Positions 1 through 7,706 of a stretch of DNA of 64,000 bases are shown piece by piece. Both the position numbers and the translations under genes were made by a program. Origin of the DNA: Neobacillus niacini. GTDB taxonomy: Bacteria > Bacillota > Bacilli > Bacillales > Cytobacillaceae. Below the pieces are notes generated by a model. The model did no database searches, had not been told where the DNA came from, and saw nothing but the letters and a program-made list of their open reading frames with translations. How positions within the stretch are numbered: the first letter of the stretch is position 1; each line of letters starts with the position of its first letter. The stretch is taken from the NCBI RefSeq assembly GCF_019749295.1, contig NZ_JACWFG010000003.1, positions 288,489-352,488 of the forward strand. Direction: 5' to 3'.

Positions 1-28
1 TTTCTATTTAAAAACTACAACATCATTA

Positions 29-412
29 TTAATTAATTTCTGTCCATTTGGTCATCTTTTTGGAAGAAGTATTAAAAAATCCCCGTCCGACAACTGTTTC
101 ACCACTGTGTAATCTTAGAGTGAAGTTTACTTTCTGTATCTCTCCAATAGGTGTTTCAGCTTGATAAGCCATAATCCCTTTTATAAAAGAAAATGAACCT
201 CTTATAGGTATACCTCCACCTGTTTGCATTATTTTTTCGATTTTTCTAACAGAAGAATGAAAATAATATTCCTCCTGAAGAATGATTTCTGTTTGATTGG
301 ACAACTTCCTTTCAGTTAACAATTGTTCTACCCGCAAGGAAAAAATTGCTAGAAACAAAATAAGTACAACTAAAATTAATGGATAAGTAAATCCTTGTTC
401 ATTTTTCCTCAT
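29..412 (-). CDS. comGG: ComGG, minor competence pseudopilin
   Basis: Last gene of the comG operon, which builds the competence pseudopilus needed for DNA uptake. The protein (127 aa) opens with a short basic leader followed by the prepilin-like sequence QGFTYPL and a hydrophobic helix at about residues 9-25. The remainder is a small soluble domain with little recognisable sequence. An in-frame ATG five codons upstream (427) exists, but the ATG at 412 gives the usual short leader. The start overlaps the end of comGF, so the two are probably translationally coupled. The ComGG name rests mainly on position and leader. Confidence 0.85.
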   Translation of the reverse strand: MRKNEQGFTYPLILVVLILFLAIFSLRVEQLLTERKLSNQTEIILQEEYYFHSSVRKIEKIMQTGGGIPIRGSFSFIKGIMAYQAETPIGEIQKVNFTLRLHSGETVVGRGFFNTSSKKMTKWTEIN

Positions 413-882
413 ATGACTGGAACCCATTCTATATAGGAATACACCCTAACACTGTATTCTCGACCCCAAATATCAATTACGCTAATTTTCACTGAATTAT
501 TTACCCTAGTAAAAGTTACGGAAGCCACATTTTGTAATAACGTTTCATGTCCGGAAGAATTCACTTGCCTTCTAATATTACTTCCATATTTCTCATAATA
601 AATGGTATCACTATTTAGGGTTAATACTAGTCTCCCTGAAACCACCTGGGCTTTAGAGACAATACGGATTTCCTTTTTTACCTGACTGCAAAAAACATCC
701 CATTCCATTTCTTGAAGTCTTTTATTGGAATCTTTATGATCTAATACAATTTGAAATACCGGGAGCATGAAAAATATAATCGTCGTAAAAATCGAAAAGG
801 CAAATAAAACCTCAAGAAGGGTAAAAGCTTTCTCATTCGGGAACTGCACAGATTTCAATCCTTTGAAGAAATGTATTTTCAT
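409..882 (-). CDS. comGF: ComGF, minor competence pseudopilin
   Basis: Minor pseudopilin of the competence pilus, anchored in the membrane by an N-terminal helix. The prepilin motif NEKAFTLLEVLFAFSIF lies near residues 16-32, with K-A-F as the likely peptidase processing junction and Glu at position +5. The rest (to 157 aa) is a variable globular domain. It overlaps comGE upstream and comGG downstream. The real start may be the GTG at 849, which would shorten the leader to the usual length and has AAAGG about 10 bases upstream; the ATG at 882 gives an unusually long leader. Confidence 0.85.
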   Translation of the reverse strand: MKIHFFKGLKSVQFPNEKAFTLLEVLFAFSIFTTIIFFMLPVFQIVLDHKDSNKRLQEMEWDVFCSQVKKEIRIVSKAQVVSGRLVLTLNSDTIYYEKYGSNIRRQVNSSGHETLLQNVASVTFTRVNNSVKISVIDIWGREYSVRVYSYIEWVPVI

Positions 883-1171
883 CTACTTTTACACACACTT
901 CCTTCTGTTCATAAAGTGTTGATTGTTTCCAGTAAACTTTGTATTCCATTCTATTATGAAAAACGGAGTAACTTGAGGTTGACCAATCTTCCGATAAGTT
1001 TGCTTGTAGTTCCTCATATAAAAACTGTTTAACCTTTTTATTTCTTGCAAGCTGCTGCGATTGATTTGTTAAATCTAGTAACAAGGGGATAAAAAATATA
1101 CAGATCATAAAAAGAGCAGATAACGATAGAAGGAGTTCTAGTAAAAAGAATCCATCATTCTTCCACAACAT
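833..1171 (-). CDS. comGE: ComGE, minor competence pseudopilin
   Basis: Minor pseudopilin (112 aa). The N-terminus MLWKNDGFFLLELLLSLSAL is a prepilin leader with Gly-Phe processing site and Glu+5, followed by one membrane helix. I chose ATG 1171 because a purine-rich ribosome site (GGAAAGGGA) sits at suitable spacing; the longer TTG-initiated form would place that site inside the gene. It overlaps comGD upstream and comGF downstream, typical of the tightly coupled comG operon. The assignment rests on order plus leader, since the body of these proteins diverges quickly. Confidence 0.8.
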   Translation of the reverse strand: MLWKNDGFFLLELLLSLSALFMICIFFIPLLLDLTNQSQQLARNKKVKQFLYEELQANLSEDWSTSSYSVFHNRMEYKVYWKQSTLYEQKEVCVKVDENTFLQRIEICAVPE

Positions 1172-1589
1172 AAAACCGTCCCTTTCCAATCAAAAAAGTT
1201 AAACGATAAAGCTTTTGCTCCGTCCGAATAAATAATGAGCCAAATCTGTCTAAATTCCCATTCGGGCTAAACTTAAAATACAGTTGGATTGTCCCTTGAC
1301 TTACTCTAATCTTTGGTGAATGAGTTCTCTCCACAATTTGATTACTTCCAGCAATTAGGACATACTTATGTTCATTTTCATAAAAGATAACTTTTACGTC
1401 CATCTGATTTGCAATGGCATATTGTTGACCGTAATATAAATCGGCTTTTAACTGGATAATAAACGCTTTGTCGTTTACTGAATGGAATTGTGGCTTTATG
1501 CTAAAGGCAGTAATTGAGGAGATGATTAGGAAGATAGAGAGAACAATCAAGGATTCAATTAATGTAAATCCTTTCTGATTGAGGAGCAT
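1155..1589 (-). CDS. comGD: ComGD, minor competence pseudopilin
   Basis: Type IV pilin-like protein (144 aa) starting MLLNQKGFTLIESLIVLSIF, a textbook prepilin leader processed by ComC between Gly and Phe. The C-terminal part resembles the GspH/pseudopilin fold in its alternating hydrophobic strands. Its ATG overlaps the stop codon of comGC (TAATG), implying coupled translation. It functions with ComGC, GE, GF and GG in the pseudopilus that carries DNA across the wall to ComEA. Confidence 0.9.
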   Translation of the reverse strand: MLLNQKGFTLIESLIVLSIFLIISSITAFSIKPQFHSVNDKAFIIQLKADLYYGQQYAIANQMDVKVIFYENEHKYVLIAGSNQIVERTHSPKIRVSQGTIQLYFKFSPNGNLDRFGSLFIRTEQKLYRLTFLIGKGRFYVVEE

Positions 1590-1906
1590 TATGTTGTGGT
1601 TTTTGCTACTGCAGTTACTTTTCCTTCTGAATCAATTAATATACTTTTTGTTCCATTTGGACAACCGGTATCTTCTATTAGGTAATTTTCTGAAATAAGG
1701 TCAGCCATTGTAGGCACTTTATTCTTGTCAATCATATATGACTGTACCTGCGCTTGGACCATTTTAACAAATGCTTCACAGCCTTTATTGTTTATATTTG
1801 TATTATGCCTGGCCACATTTGGAATTGTAACAATTAATAATACAGAAATAACTAGCATAACAATCATCATTTCAACGAGGGTAAAACCTTTTTCATTTTT
1901 CATCAT
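1589..1906 (-). CDS. comGC: ComGC, major competence pseudopilin
   Basis: Major structural subunit of the competence pseudopilus (105 aa). The leader MMKNEKGFTLVEMMIVMLVI shows the prepilin cleavage site G/F and conserved Glu+5. Two cysteines (in NKGCEAF and DTGCPNG) match the pair that forms an intramolecular disulfide in characterised ComGC. A strong GGAGG precedes two tandem ATG codons at 1906/1903. It lies between comGB and comGD in the canonical order. Confidence 0.95.
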   Translation of the reverse strand: MMKNEKGFTLVEMMIVMLVISVLLIVTIPNVARHNTNINNKGCEAFVKMVQAQVQSYMIDKNKVPTMADLISENYLIEDTGCPNGTKSILIDSEGKVTAVAKTTT

Positions 1907-1923
1907 TATATTTTCCTCCAGTT

Positions 1924-2955
1924 TTATATTCCATCCATTAGCTGAAACATTGGTAATAGAATAGCTAAGTACATTGATACTACAAGAAATCCTATAAAAA
2001 GATAGAGTACAGGCTGAATCATTTTTAGGTTTTTTTCAATACTTTCTTCCATATTCAACACACAATGCTGGCTGAAGAACAGCAATTCCTGTTCTAATTT
2101 CCCATTTTCTTGGCCATGTTTTACAATCATCGAGAATTCTTTTTCAAAAAACGGAAAAGCTGCTAGGATTGACTCCAATTTTTCACCAGTTAACAGCTTT
2201 TGCTTAATTGCCCTTCCCAACTTGCTATAAAATGTCTGTCTATGGTTATTTTCGAATAGCTGCAGGGCTTCTAATACGGATATTCCCCCCGATAAAAGAA
2301 AGCTAAGTTGGACAGAAAAATAATGGGTAAACAACAATTTGAGGATTCGGCCTGCAATCGGTATTCTTACGAGTAATGAACGCTGTTGTAAGACGGGTAT
2401 CTTTCTAAATACAAAAAGATAATAAACGATTCCTATTGCCAAGAACAACAGAAAGATAACTATTAATATTGGAAAATAGGTGCTAAAAGAATATAGGACC
2501 TTCATAAAGAAATTTGCTTCTAGATTCATAGATTCGAAGAGACTTGTAAATTTGGGCAATAATGATTTTTGAACAAACACAAACAAAAACCCAGTAATAA
2601 AGATAAGTAAAGCTGGATACTGCAGCAGTTTCAAAAGTTTTTTTCGATCATTCTCCTTTACTAATGCTAAAGAACTGCCTTCCTGGAGAGCGTCTGCAAA
2701 GCTTCCATGCTGTTCGGCAAAATAGACATAACCAATTAAATCATTATGAAAGCCTAGAATATTTAAAACATCATGGAACGAACTGCCATTTTTCAAATCA
2801 ACTAAACATTGATACATTTCATCCTTACGGTTTTTAGGTAAATGTAAGGATAAGGATTCGATTGCTTCTGCGATTGGATAGCCTCGTGCAAGTAATTCAC
2901 CCATTCGATTTAAAAAAGTTGCCTGCTCATTGACAGACCAATTATGGCGCTTCAT
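1924..2955 (-). CDS. comGB: ComGB, pseudopilus assembly membrane protein
   Basis: Polytopic GspF/PilC-type platform protein (343 aa) for the competence pseudopilus. It has the family's two-lobe structure: cytoplasmic helical domains near residues 10-110 and 215-310, with hydrophobic segments near 120-140, 160-190 and at the C-terminus. It works with the ATPase ComGA encoded just upstream and overlaps it by about 14 bases. The longer frame from 2976 is possible, but the Met at 2955 aligns better with the family's usual N-terminus. Confidence 0.92.
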   Translation of the reverse strand: MKRHNWSVNEQATFLNRMGELLARGYPIAEAIESLSLHLPKNRKDEMYQCLVDLKNGSSFHDVLNILGFHNDLIGYVYFAEQHGSFADALQEGSSLALVKENDRKKLLKLLQYPALLIFITGFLFVFVQKSLLPKFTSLFESMNLEANFFMKVLYSFSTYFPILIVIFLLFLAIGIVYYLFVFRKIPVLQQRSLLVRIPIAGRILKLLFTHYFSVQLSFLLSGGISVLEALQLFENNHRQTFYSKLGRAIKQKLLTGEKLESILAAFPFFEKEFSMIVKHGQENGKLEQELLFFSQHCVLNMEESIEKNLKMIQPVLYLFIGFLVVSMYLAILLPMFQLMDGI

Positions 2956-4027
2956 TACTATAAACCAGCCGATCATATTCAGACTCTTTTATATAGCCAA
3001 GAGCAATCCCTTTTTTTATTACTTCCTTGACTGTTGTGTAACGCGAAATAATATTCTCTCCTTTTGCTTCCTTCATCGCAGCATTAAGGTTTCTTCCCGA
3101 TAGAAGCTCAAAAACACTCGCTCTTTTCCATCTTCCATACGAGTAACAATAGGGCGAACATTCCCCTTCGCAATACGGACATGTCAGTTCTACTAATCGT
3201 TGAGCAGTAACCGCAATAAGGGTTTGTTCTACCTCTAACCAATTGACACCAAACTCATGGAGACGATATACCGCTCCTTTTGCATCCCTTGTATGCATAG
3301 TACTGAGAACTAAATGTCCTGTTAAGGCAGCACGTACTGCTATTTTTGCAGTTTCCGCGTCACGAATTTCTCCGACCATTATTATGTCGGGATCATGACG
3401 CAAAATCGCCTTTAGACCGGCTGCATATGTTACACCCGCTTTTTCATTCACTTGTATTTGTAAAACGGAATCGTAGTTTTTTTCGATGGGATCTTCAAGA
3501 GTAATAACGTTTCGATGAAAAAGATGGGCAGTTTCATTTAAAAGGGAGTAAAGAGTTGTGGTTTTGCCTGAACCTGTTGGTCCCGTGAAGATGATTAATC
3601 CATGTGCGTGTTTTAGGAGTGCCAATAGTTTTCTGGTCATGCCAGGGAATAAAGAGAGTTGATGAAAGGGAATCTGTTCTTGTTGGGGCAGAAGCCTAAT
3701 TACCAGACTTTCTCGATTGTTAGATGGAAGGGTTGAAAGTCTAAGGCCCATTAATTTTCCATCCACTTCACAAAAAATAGCACCGCTTTGAGGGCGTCTT
3801 CGTTCTCCGATATCCATATTTGCAGTAAATTTAAAATGTGAAATTAACCTGTCGCATTCATCTTTTGGAAGTGATAACCGGGGAATGAGTTTGTTCGTTA
3901 AGCGGATTTGAATCAGTGTGTCTTTTTTTCTGGGTACAATGTGAATATCTGTTGCTTGGTTCCTGGCTGCATCTGTGATAATCCTATTTGCTAGTATTTC
4001 GATTGCACTTACAATGAGTAACACCAC
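2942..4027 (-). CDS. comGA: ComGA, competence pilus assembly ATPase
   Basis: GspE/PilB family secretion ATPase that powers pseudopilus assembly at the cell pole. Visible motifs are Walker A GPTGSGKT (about residues 149-156), the Asp box TLEDPIE, Walker B IIMVGEIRD and the His box STMHTRDA. It is first in the comG operon. The start is uncertain: the frame opens with GTG GTG directly on the ribosome site AAGGTGG, while alignment to the family start (S-IE region) points to an ATT codon 12 bases further in. ComK control is expected from B. subtilis, but I see only AT-tracts, not a clean K-box. Confidence 0.95.
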   Translation of the reverse strand: MVLLIVSAIEILANRIITDAARNQATDIHIVPRKKDTLIQIRLTNKLIPRLSLPKDECDRLISHFKFTANMDIGERRRPQSGAIFCEVDGKLMGLRLSTLPSNNRESLVIRLLPQQEQIPFHQLSLFPGMTRKLLALLKHAHGLIIFTGPTGSGKTTTLYSLLNETAHLFHRNVITLEDPIEKNYDSVLQIQVNEKAGVTYAAGLKAILRHDPDIIMVGEIRDAETAKIAVRAALTGHLVLSTMHTRDAKGAVYRLHEFGVNWLEVEQTLIAVTAQRLVELTCPYCEGECSPYCYSYGRWKRASVFELLSGRNLNAAMKEAKGENIISRYTTVKEVIKKGIALGYIKESEYDRLVYSNEAP

Positions 4028-4316
4028 CTTTTATTTTGTCTTTGTAATTATTCGACACTTTTCAAGCATTTCCTTCAAGTTTCTTCTTTTTTTTAAAAAT
4101 TTTTTTAATGTTCCACTTCATAAACTTCTTAAAAATAATTATTGACAGACATCCTGTGTATAATTCGTCTAACTTTTGTACAACTAAAGCTACCCATACA
4201 ATTTATAATTGTGAACAAATTCTAAACATATAGTGTTAACATTGTTAACCTCATTCCCATGTTTAATTAGCTGTATTATAATTGGGGTAAATTATGGGGG
4301 TCCGAGGTGAACAGAG
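4028..4316. promoter_or_regulatory. Divergent comG / regulator intergenic region
   Basis: This 289-bp gap separates comGA (minus) from the plus-strand regulator. It has long A/T tracts near 4085-4110, where ComK A/T-boxes would be expected, and a -10-like TATAAT at about 4274-4279 in front of the plus-strand gene. A near-perfect palindrome GTTAAC-ATT-GTTAAC lies at 4235-4249, just upstream of that -10, a natural position for an operator of the adjacent regulator. Function is inferred from position only. Confidence 0.4.
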
Positions 4317-5012
4317 ATGGAACAAACATTAAAGATAACAAATGTTTTATCAGATCCAACTAGGTATTATATTTATCAATACATTACGAAACGTCACCAA
4401 GAAGTTACAGTACAAGAGGTGGCCGAGAACTTTAATATTCATCCCAATGTTGCAAGATTACACTTATCAAAGCTCGAAGATGTTAACATGTTGATTTCTG
4501 AAACAAAGAAGACTGGTAAAGGCGGAAGACCTAGCAGATTATATCGTTTATCAGACGACGTTATTCAGCTGCACTTCCCGTTCCGGGATTACATGCTTCT
4601 ATCCAAAGTAGCGATTTCTACCATGCTCACATTAGGTGAGGCAGGTAAACAAGCACTATATTTAACGGGTAAGCGTTTTGGTACTGAAGTAATTGAGCAG
4701 GAAATGGCAAAAAGATCCTTTGGAGATGAAATTGATTTTGATCAGAAGTTAACAATTTTAAAAAGTGCTGCCACATTAGCAGGATTCTATCCAGAATTCG
4801 AAGTAAATGGAGATCACACGAAAATTTACTTCCAAATTTACAATTGTCCATTCAAAGAAGTCGCAGAGGAACATGAAAGTGTTTGCGCAATGCATCATGA
4901 GTTTTTAAAAGGAATGTTTGAAGCATTGTTTAACTCAGTAGAGTTAGTTGAAAAAGAAAACATCATATCTGGATGTGAAACTTGCTCTTACCAGGCACTA
5001 GTTACAAACTAA
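4317..5012 (+). CDS. Winged-helix regulator with SufR-like cysteine motif
   Basis: Transcriptional regulator (231 aa). Residues 1-80 form an ArsR/DeoR-like winged helix (LSDPTRYYIYQYI, HPNVARLHLSKLE, wing with GKGGRPSRLYRL). The C-terminal half carries Cys177, Cys190, Cys220 and Cys223; C-x12-C followed by about 29 residues to the next Cys closely recalls the cyanobacterial iron-sulfur repressor SufR (C-x12-C-x13-C-x14-C). A cluster-binding sensor is therefore likely, but its ligand and targets are unknown. GAGGTG lies 7 bases before the ATG. It is divergent from comGA and followed by YqgY. Confidence 0.75.
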   Translation: MEQTLKITNVLSDPTRYYIYQYITKRHQEVTVQEVAENFNIHPNVARLHLSKLEDVNMLISETKKTGKGGRPSRLYRLSDDVIQLHFPFRDYMLLSKVAISTMLTLGEAGKQALYLTGKRFGTEVIEQEMAKRSFGDEIDFDQKLTILKSAATLAGFYPEFEVNGDHTKIYFQIYNCPFKEVAEEHESVCAMHHEFLKGMFEALFNSVELVEKENIISGCETCSYQALVTN

Positions 5013-5092
5013 TTTTAAAGCTTATTTACTTTTGAACTCCTTTTCTTTATAATATTGCATGATGGTACCGTAGGGGAAAAGGAGGGATACAT

Positions 5093-5335
5093 ATGGATCG
5101 CATGTTCAGAGTCTTGGGTTTCTGGACGGGTATTTTTGCCGTAATGTTCTATCTAGGTGATATGGATAAAACCGCAATGCTTTTCTTGGCCCAAACTGGA
5201 TTCTTTGTTTTGTTAAGCTATCTTAAACTTTCCGAACGTATGTATATGTATGTTTTCGGAGCATATTTAACCGTATTCTTCGCAGGCTTCACTTATTGGA
5301 CAACATTTATGATGCCGCTAGGTGGAGGACATTAA
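5093..5335 (+). CDS. yqgY: YqgY, DUF2626 membrane protein
   Basis: Small conserved Bacillaceae membrane protein (80 aa) with three hydrophobic segments (about residues 7-20, 28-42 and 50-73) and no known activity. Family assignment comes from the start MDRMFRVLGFWTGIFAVMFYLGDM and its position beside comG/yqgX. A strong AAGGAGGG precedes the ATG. It ends at a bidirectional terminator. Confidence 0.85.
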   Translation: MDRMFRVLGFWTGIFAVMFYLGDMDKTAMLFLAQTGFFVLLSYLKLSERMYMYVFGAYLTVFFAGFTYWTTFMMPLGGGH

Positions 5336-5351
5336 GAAGATATTAACACAT

Positions 5352-5386
5352 AAAAAACACCGGAGCATCTCTCCGGTGTTTTTTAT
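5352..5386. terminator. Bidirectional terminator, yqgY / midA-like gene
   Basis: Perfect hairpin AAAAACACCGGAG / CTCCGGTGTTTTT with a 5-nt loop lies between two convergent stop codons. It has T-runs in both directions. Confidence 0.9.
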
Positions 5387-6469
5387 TTAAGGAAAAAGAT
5401 TACCGATCATACCTTTTTGTTGTAGAACCAGGTGAAAAAACGAACTCATTCCAGACGGCATGATTAAACTACGAATGGCACGATTTCGTTTACTAACCTC
5501 TGAAAATGGATTTGGATCATAATGGTTTTCTAATTCCTTTAATATACCTGCTTTAAGTAAAAACTCATCCTGTCTTAGCTTTGTATGGAATAACAGTTCA
5601 GCTTGTTCACCCTTTTGAATGAGCCAATCAAAATGAATGTGAGTTGTTATATCCATATCTCCTGGATGCTCCAATACATCATGAATCATTTGGTGCTGAT
5701 AATATCCTCTTAAGCTTCCCTTTTTCCTTGAAGGGTGCTTCCACTCTTCATTGGTATAACCATAATCTGCTGTTACAACAATCCCTTTTTTTAAAACCCG
5801 GGATATATCCCGTACCATCCCTTCCATTAATAAAGGTACTTCTATACGCTGCTTTTCCTTTAATTCGAACCTGCTTTCCTCTAAAAAGGAAAAAATAAAG
5901 GGGTTTGTTAAAGGAACCTTTACTTCATATAAACTCTCGTTATTGATTCCAACCATTACCTCGAACAATTGACCATCGTCCTTTTCAATGACATGCACAG
6001 GCAAGGCATCAAACAACTCATTTGAAAAGACCATTCCTTCAAAAGGATCTAACTGATTAAGACTGTGCACCTGTTTAACCCTAAATTTGGGCTTTAGTAT
6101 TTCATTCTGTAAATGGAGATGATAGGGACTGCTTTCTACTATTATGTATGTTAACGAAGTTTTCGTTGATTCTTCCCATTCTTGTAAAAAGGCATGTGCA
6201 AACCTTCCATTGCCAGCACCAATCTCGCAAAAAATGGGTTTTAAGTTATTTTCCCTGCATACACGTGTGAACCACTTTGCCATCATTCTCCCATAAATAT
6301 CGGATATATTACTTGTAGTAATAAAATCCCCTTGGCTGCCAATTTTTTGTTTATTTTTCATATAGTATCCTAATTCTGGATGATAGAGGACGGCATCAAT
6401 GTATTCTGCATAGGAAATTAAGTTTGTTTCTGAGTTTGAAATTAACCTCTTTAAATAGGTAATCATCAT
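5387..6469 (-). CDS. MidA/NDUFAF7-family SAM-dependent methyltransferase
   Basis: Class I methyltransferase of the DUF185/MidA family (about 360 aa). The SAM motif FCEIGAGNGRFA sits near residue 85, with the family features HPELGYYM and GSQGDFITTSNIS upstream and MVFSNELFDALPVHV downstream. In mitochondria the family methylates a complex I subunit arginine; the bacterial substrate is unknown. The frame opens with TTG at 6484, but GAGGG places initiation at one of the tandem ATGs at 6469/6466. It lies alone between two terminators. Confidence 0.85.
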   Translation of the reverse strand: MMITYLKRLISNSETNLISYAEYIDAVLYHPELGYYMKNKQKIGSQGDFITTSNISDIYGRMMAKWFTRVCRENNLKPIFCEIGAGNGRFAHAFLQEWEESTKTSLTYIIVESSPYHLHLQNEILKPKFRVKQVHSLNQLDPFEGMVFSNELFDALPVHVIEKDDGQLFEVMVGINNESLYEVKVPLTNPFIFSFLEESRFELKEKQRIEVPLLMEGMVRDISRVLKKGIVVTADYGYTNEEWKHPSRKKGSLRGYYQHQMIHDVLEHPGDMDITTHIHFDWLIQKGEQAELLFHTKLRQDEFLLKAGILKELENHYDPNPFSEVSKRNRAIRSLIMPSGMSSFFHLVLQQKGMIGNLFP

Positions 6470-6575
6470 TATTCCCTCTTTCAATTTACATCATTGACAC
6501 AGTAAATACTTTGTTATATTGTAATTTTAGCAGCTTAACTATATCCCTCCCATTTTTTATAGGACATCCCCCAAG

Positions 6576-6606
6576 AAAACCCTTCTCTAACGAGAAGGGT
6601 TTTTCT
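6576..6606 (-). terminator. Terminator downstream of yqgX
   Basis: Hairpin AAAACCCTTCTC / GAGAAGGGTTTT with loop taac, followed by T's when read on the minus strand. It would also stop plus-strand transcripts. It lies about 50 bases past the yqgX stop. Confidence 0.8.
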
Positions 6607-6617
6607 ATGGATAAAAT

Positions 6618-6651
6618 CGTCTAGCGCAAGTGCCCAGGGGCTTTTGCTTTG
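6618..6651 (+). repeat. Short intergenic repeat, copy A
   Basis: A segment beginning GTCTAGCGCAAGTGCC and ending GGCTTTTGCTTT. It shares both ends with the reverse complement of 17159-17199 (GTCTGGCGCTGGCGCC ... GGCGCTTTTGCTTTTC). Both copies sit just past a stop codon. It resembles short dispersed intergenic repeats common in Bacillus genomes; copy number outside this window is unknown. Confidence 0.5.
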
Positions 6652-6655
6652 GGAT

Positions 6656-7291
6656 TTAGAACCCATTTAAAAACGGATTGCCATCCATCTCTTCTCCAAT
6701 GGTGGTTATCGGTCCATGACCTGATAATACGACGGTTTCTTCGGGTAAAAATAATAACTTGTCATGGATGCTTTTCATTAGCTGCTTATGGTTACCTCCC
6801 GGAAGGTCCGTTCGGCCTATACTGCTCTTAAATAAGGCATCACCTGAAACCACAAATCCCTCTGACTCAAAGTAATACGATACACTCCCAGGAGAATGAC
6901 CTGGTGTCTCAAGAATGGAGAACATAAAATTATTAATTGTTATCGTCTCCTCCTTTTTTAGGATATAATCTGCTTTTTTCATTTGTATTAACTCTTGCAT
7001 CTTAAAGAACTTGGAGCCATTCAATGCCGGATTTACTAACCAATCTTCTTCCTCTTCATGAATATATACAGGAATATCGTAAAAATCTCTAACCTCATCG
7101 ACTGCTCCGATATGGTCGAAATGTGCATGTGTTAAAAAAATTGCAATTGGCTTGAGTTCTCTTTTTGACAGCCACTTTATTAGTCTTTTTCCTTCACTGC
7201 CTGGATCAAAGATCAAACAGGATTTATCAGGACTTTCAACAATGTAACAATTCGTTTGCAAAACACCTAGGGGAATTTGGGACCATTTCAT
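6656..7291 (-). CDS. yqgX: YqgX, MBL-fold glyoxalase II-like hydrolase
   Basis: Metallo-beta-lactamase-fold hydrolase (211 aa). The dinuclear metal motif THAHFDHIGA lies near residue 55, with later ligands in TPGHSPGSVSYYF, SGDALFKSSIGRTDLPGG and LSGHGPITTIGEE. This pattern marks the glyoxalase II-like YcbL/YqgX group, acting on hydroxyacyl-glutathione or bacillithiol-type thioesters; the exact substrate is not shown. GGAGGT precedes the ATG. It is monocistronic. Confidence 0.9.
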   Translation of the reverse strand: MKWSQIPLGVLQTNCYIVESPDKSCLIFDPGSEGKRLIKWLSKRELKPIAIFLTHAHFDHIGAVDEVRDFYDIPVYIHEEEEDWLVNPALNGSKFFKMQELIQMKKADYILKKEETITINNFMFSILETPGHSPGSVSYYFESEGFVVSGDALFKSSIGRTDLPGGNHKQLMKSIHDKLLFLPEETVVLSGHGPITTIGEEMDGNPFLNGF

Positions 7292-7484
7292 CTGACTACC
7301 TCCAACTATTTTTACATTACTATCATTTTACACTATGTAAGGTACATTGCTAACTTTTTAGCCCTCGACAAATGATTAAAAAGAATATAAAATAAGTATC
7401 GAATGTATATAATATTCTTACATAACTATTTAGAAATTTGTTGGGCTTAGTCCAAGTATTATCTAATAAAGGGGGGCTTTATTA

Positions 7485-7661
7485 ATGGGATTAGTTATTA
7501 TTTTTGCTTTAGTATCTTTACTTGCTGCGTATGGTTCATTCACTGCACTAAAAAATAAAAATTTCTTAGGAGCATTCTGGGCGGTTGCAACATTGGCTGT
7601 TTTTGGCTGGTTTACAGTTATGACCCTTATTGAAAGTGGTTTCCCTACTGGAACACACTAA
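7485..7661 (+). CDS. yqgW: YqgW, DUF2759 small membrane protein
   Basis: Short gene of 58 codons starting MGLVIIFALVSLLAAYGSF, with two hydrophobic segments (residues 1-18 and 27-50) separated by the basic turn KNKN. It sits exactly where B. subtilis yqgW lies. A run of G's (AAAGGGGGG) at 7468-7476 is the ribosome site. It is followed at once by a terminator. Function is unknown. Confidence 0.85.
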   Translation: MGLVIIFALVSLLAAYGSFTALKNKNFLGAFWAVATLAVFGWFTVMTLIESGFPTGTH

Positions 7662-7674
7662 ACCTAAAAAATTG

Positions 7675-7706
7675 AAAGACTGCCACATGGCAGTCTTTTT
7701 ATTTTT
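7675..7706. terminator. Bidirectional terminator, yqgW / yqgU
   Basis: Hairpin AAAGACTGCC / GGCAGTCTTT, loop acat, with T-run to the right and A-run to the left, between convergent yqgW and yqgU. Confidence 0.85.

Noticed and set aside
1725..1964. Plus-strand 79-codon frame opposite comGC/comGB
   Set aside because: It is antisense to two recognisable com genes, with hydrophobic low-complexity composition and no ribosome site.
4142..4164. TTGACA followed by TATAAT in the comG intergenic region as a sigma-A promoter
   Set aside because: The spacing is only 11 bp, far from the 16-18 bp needed; the two hexamers are unlikely to work together.
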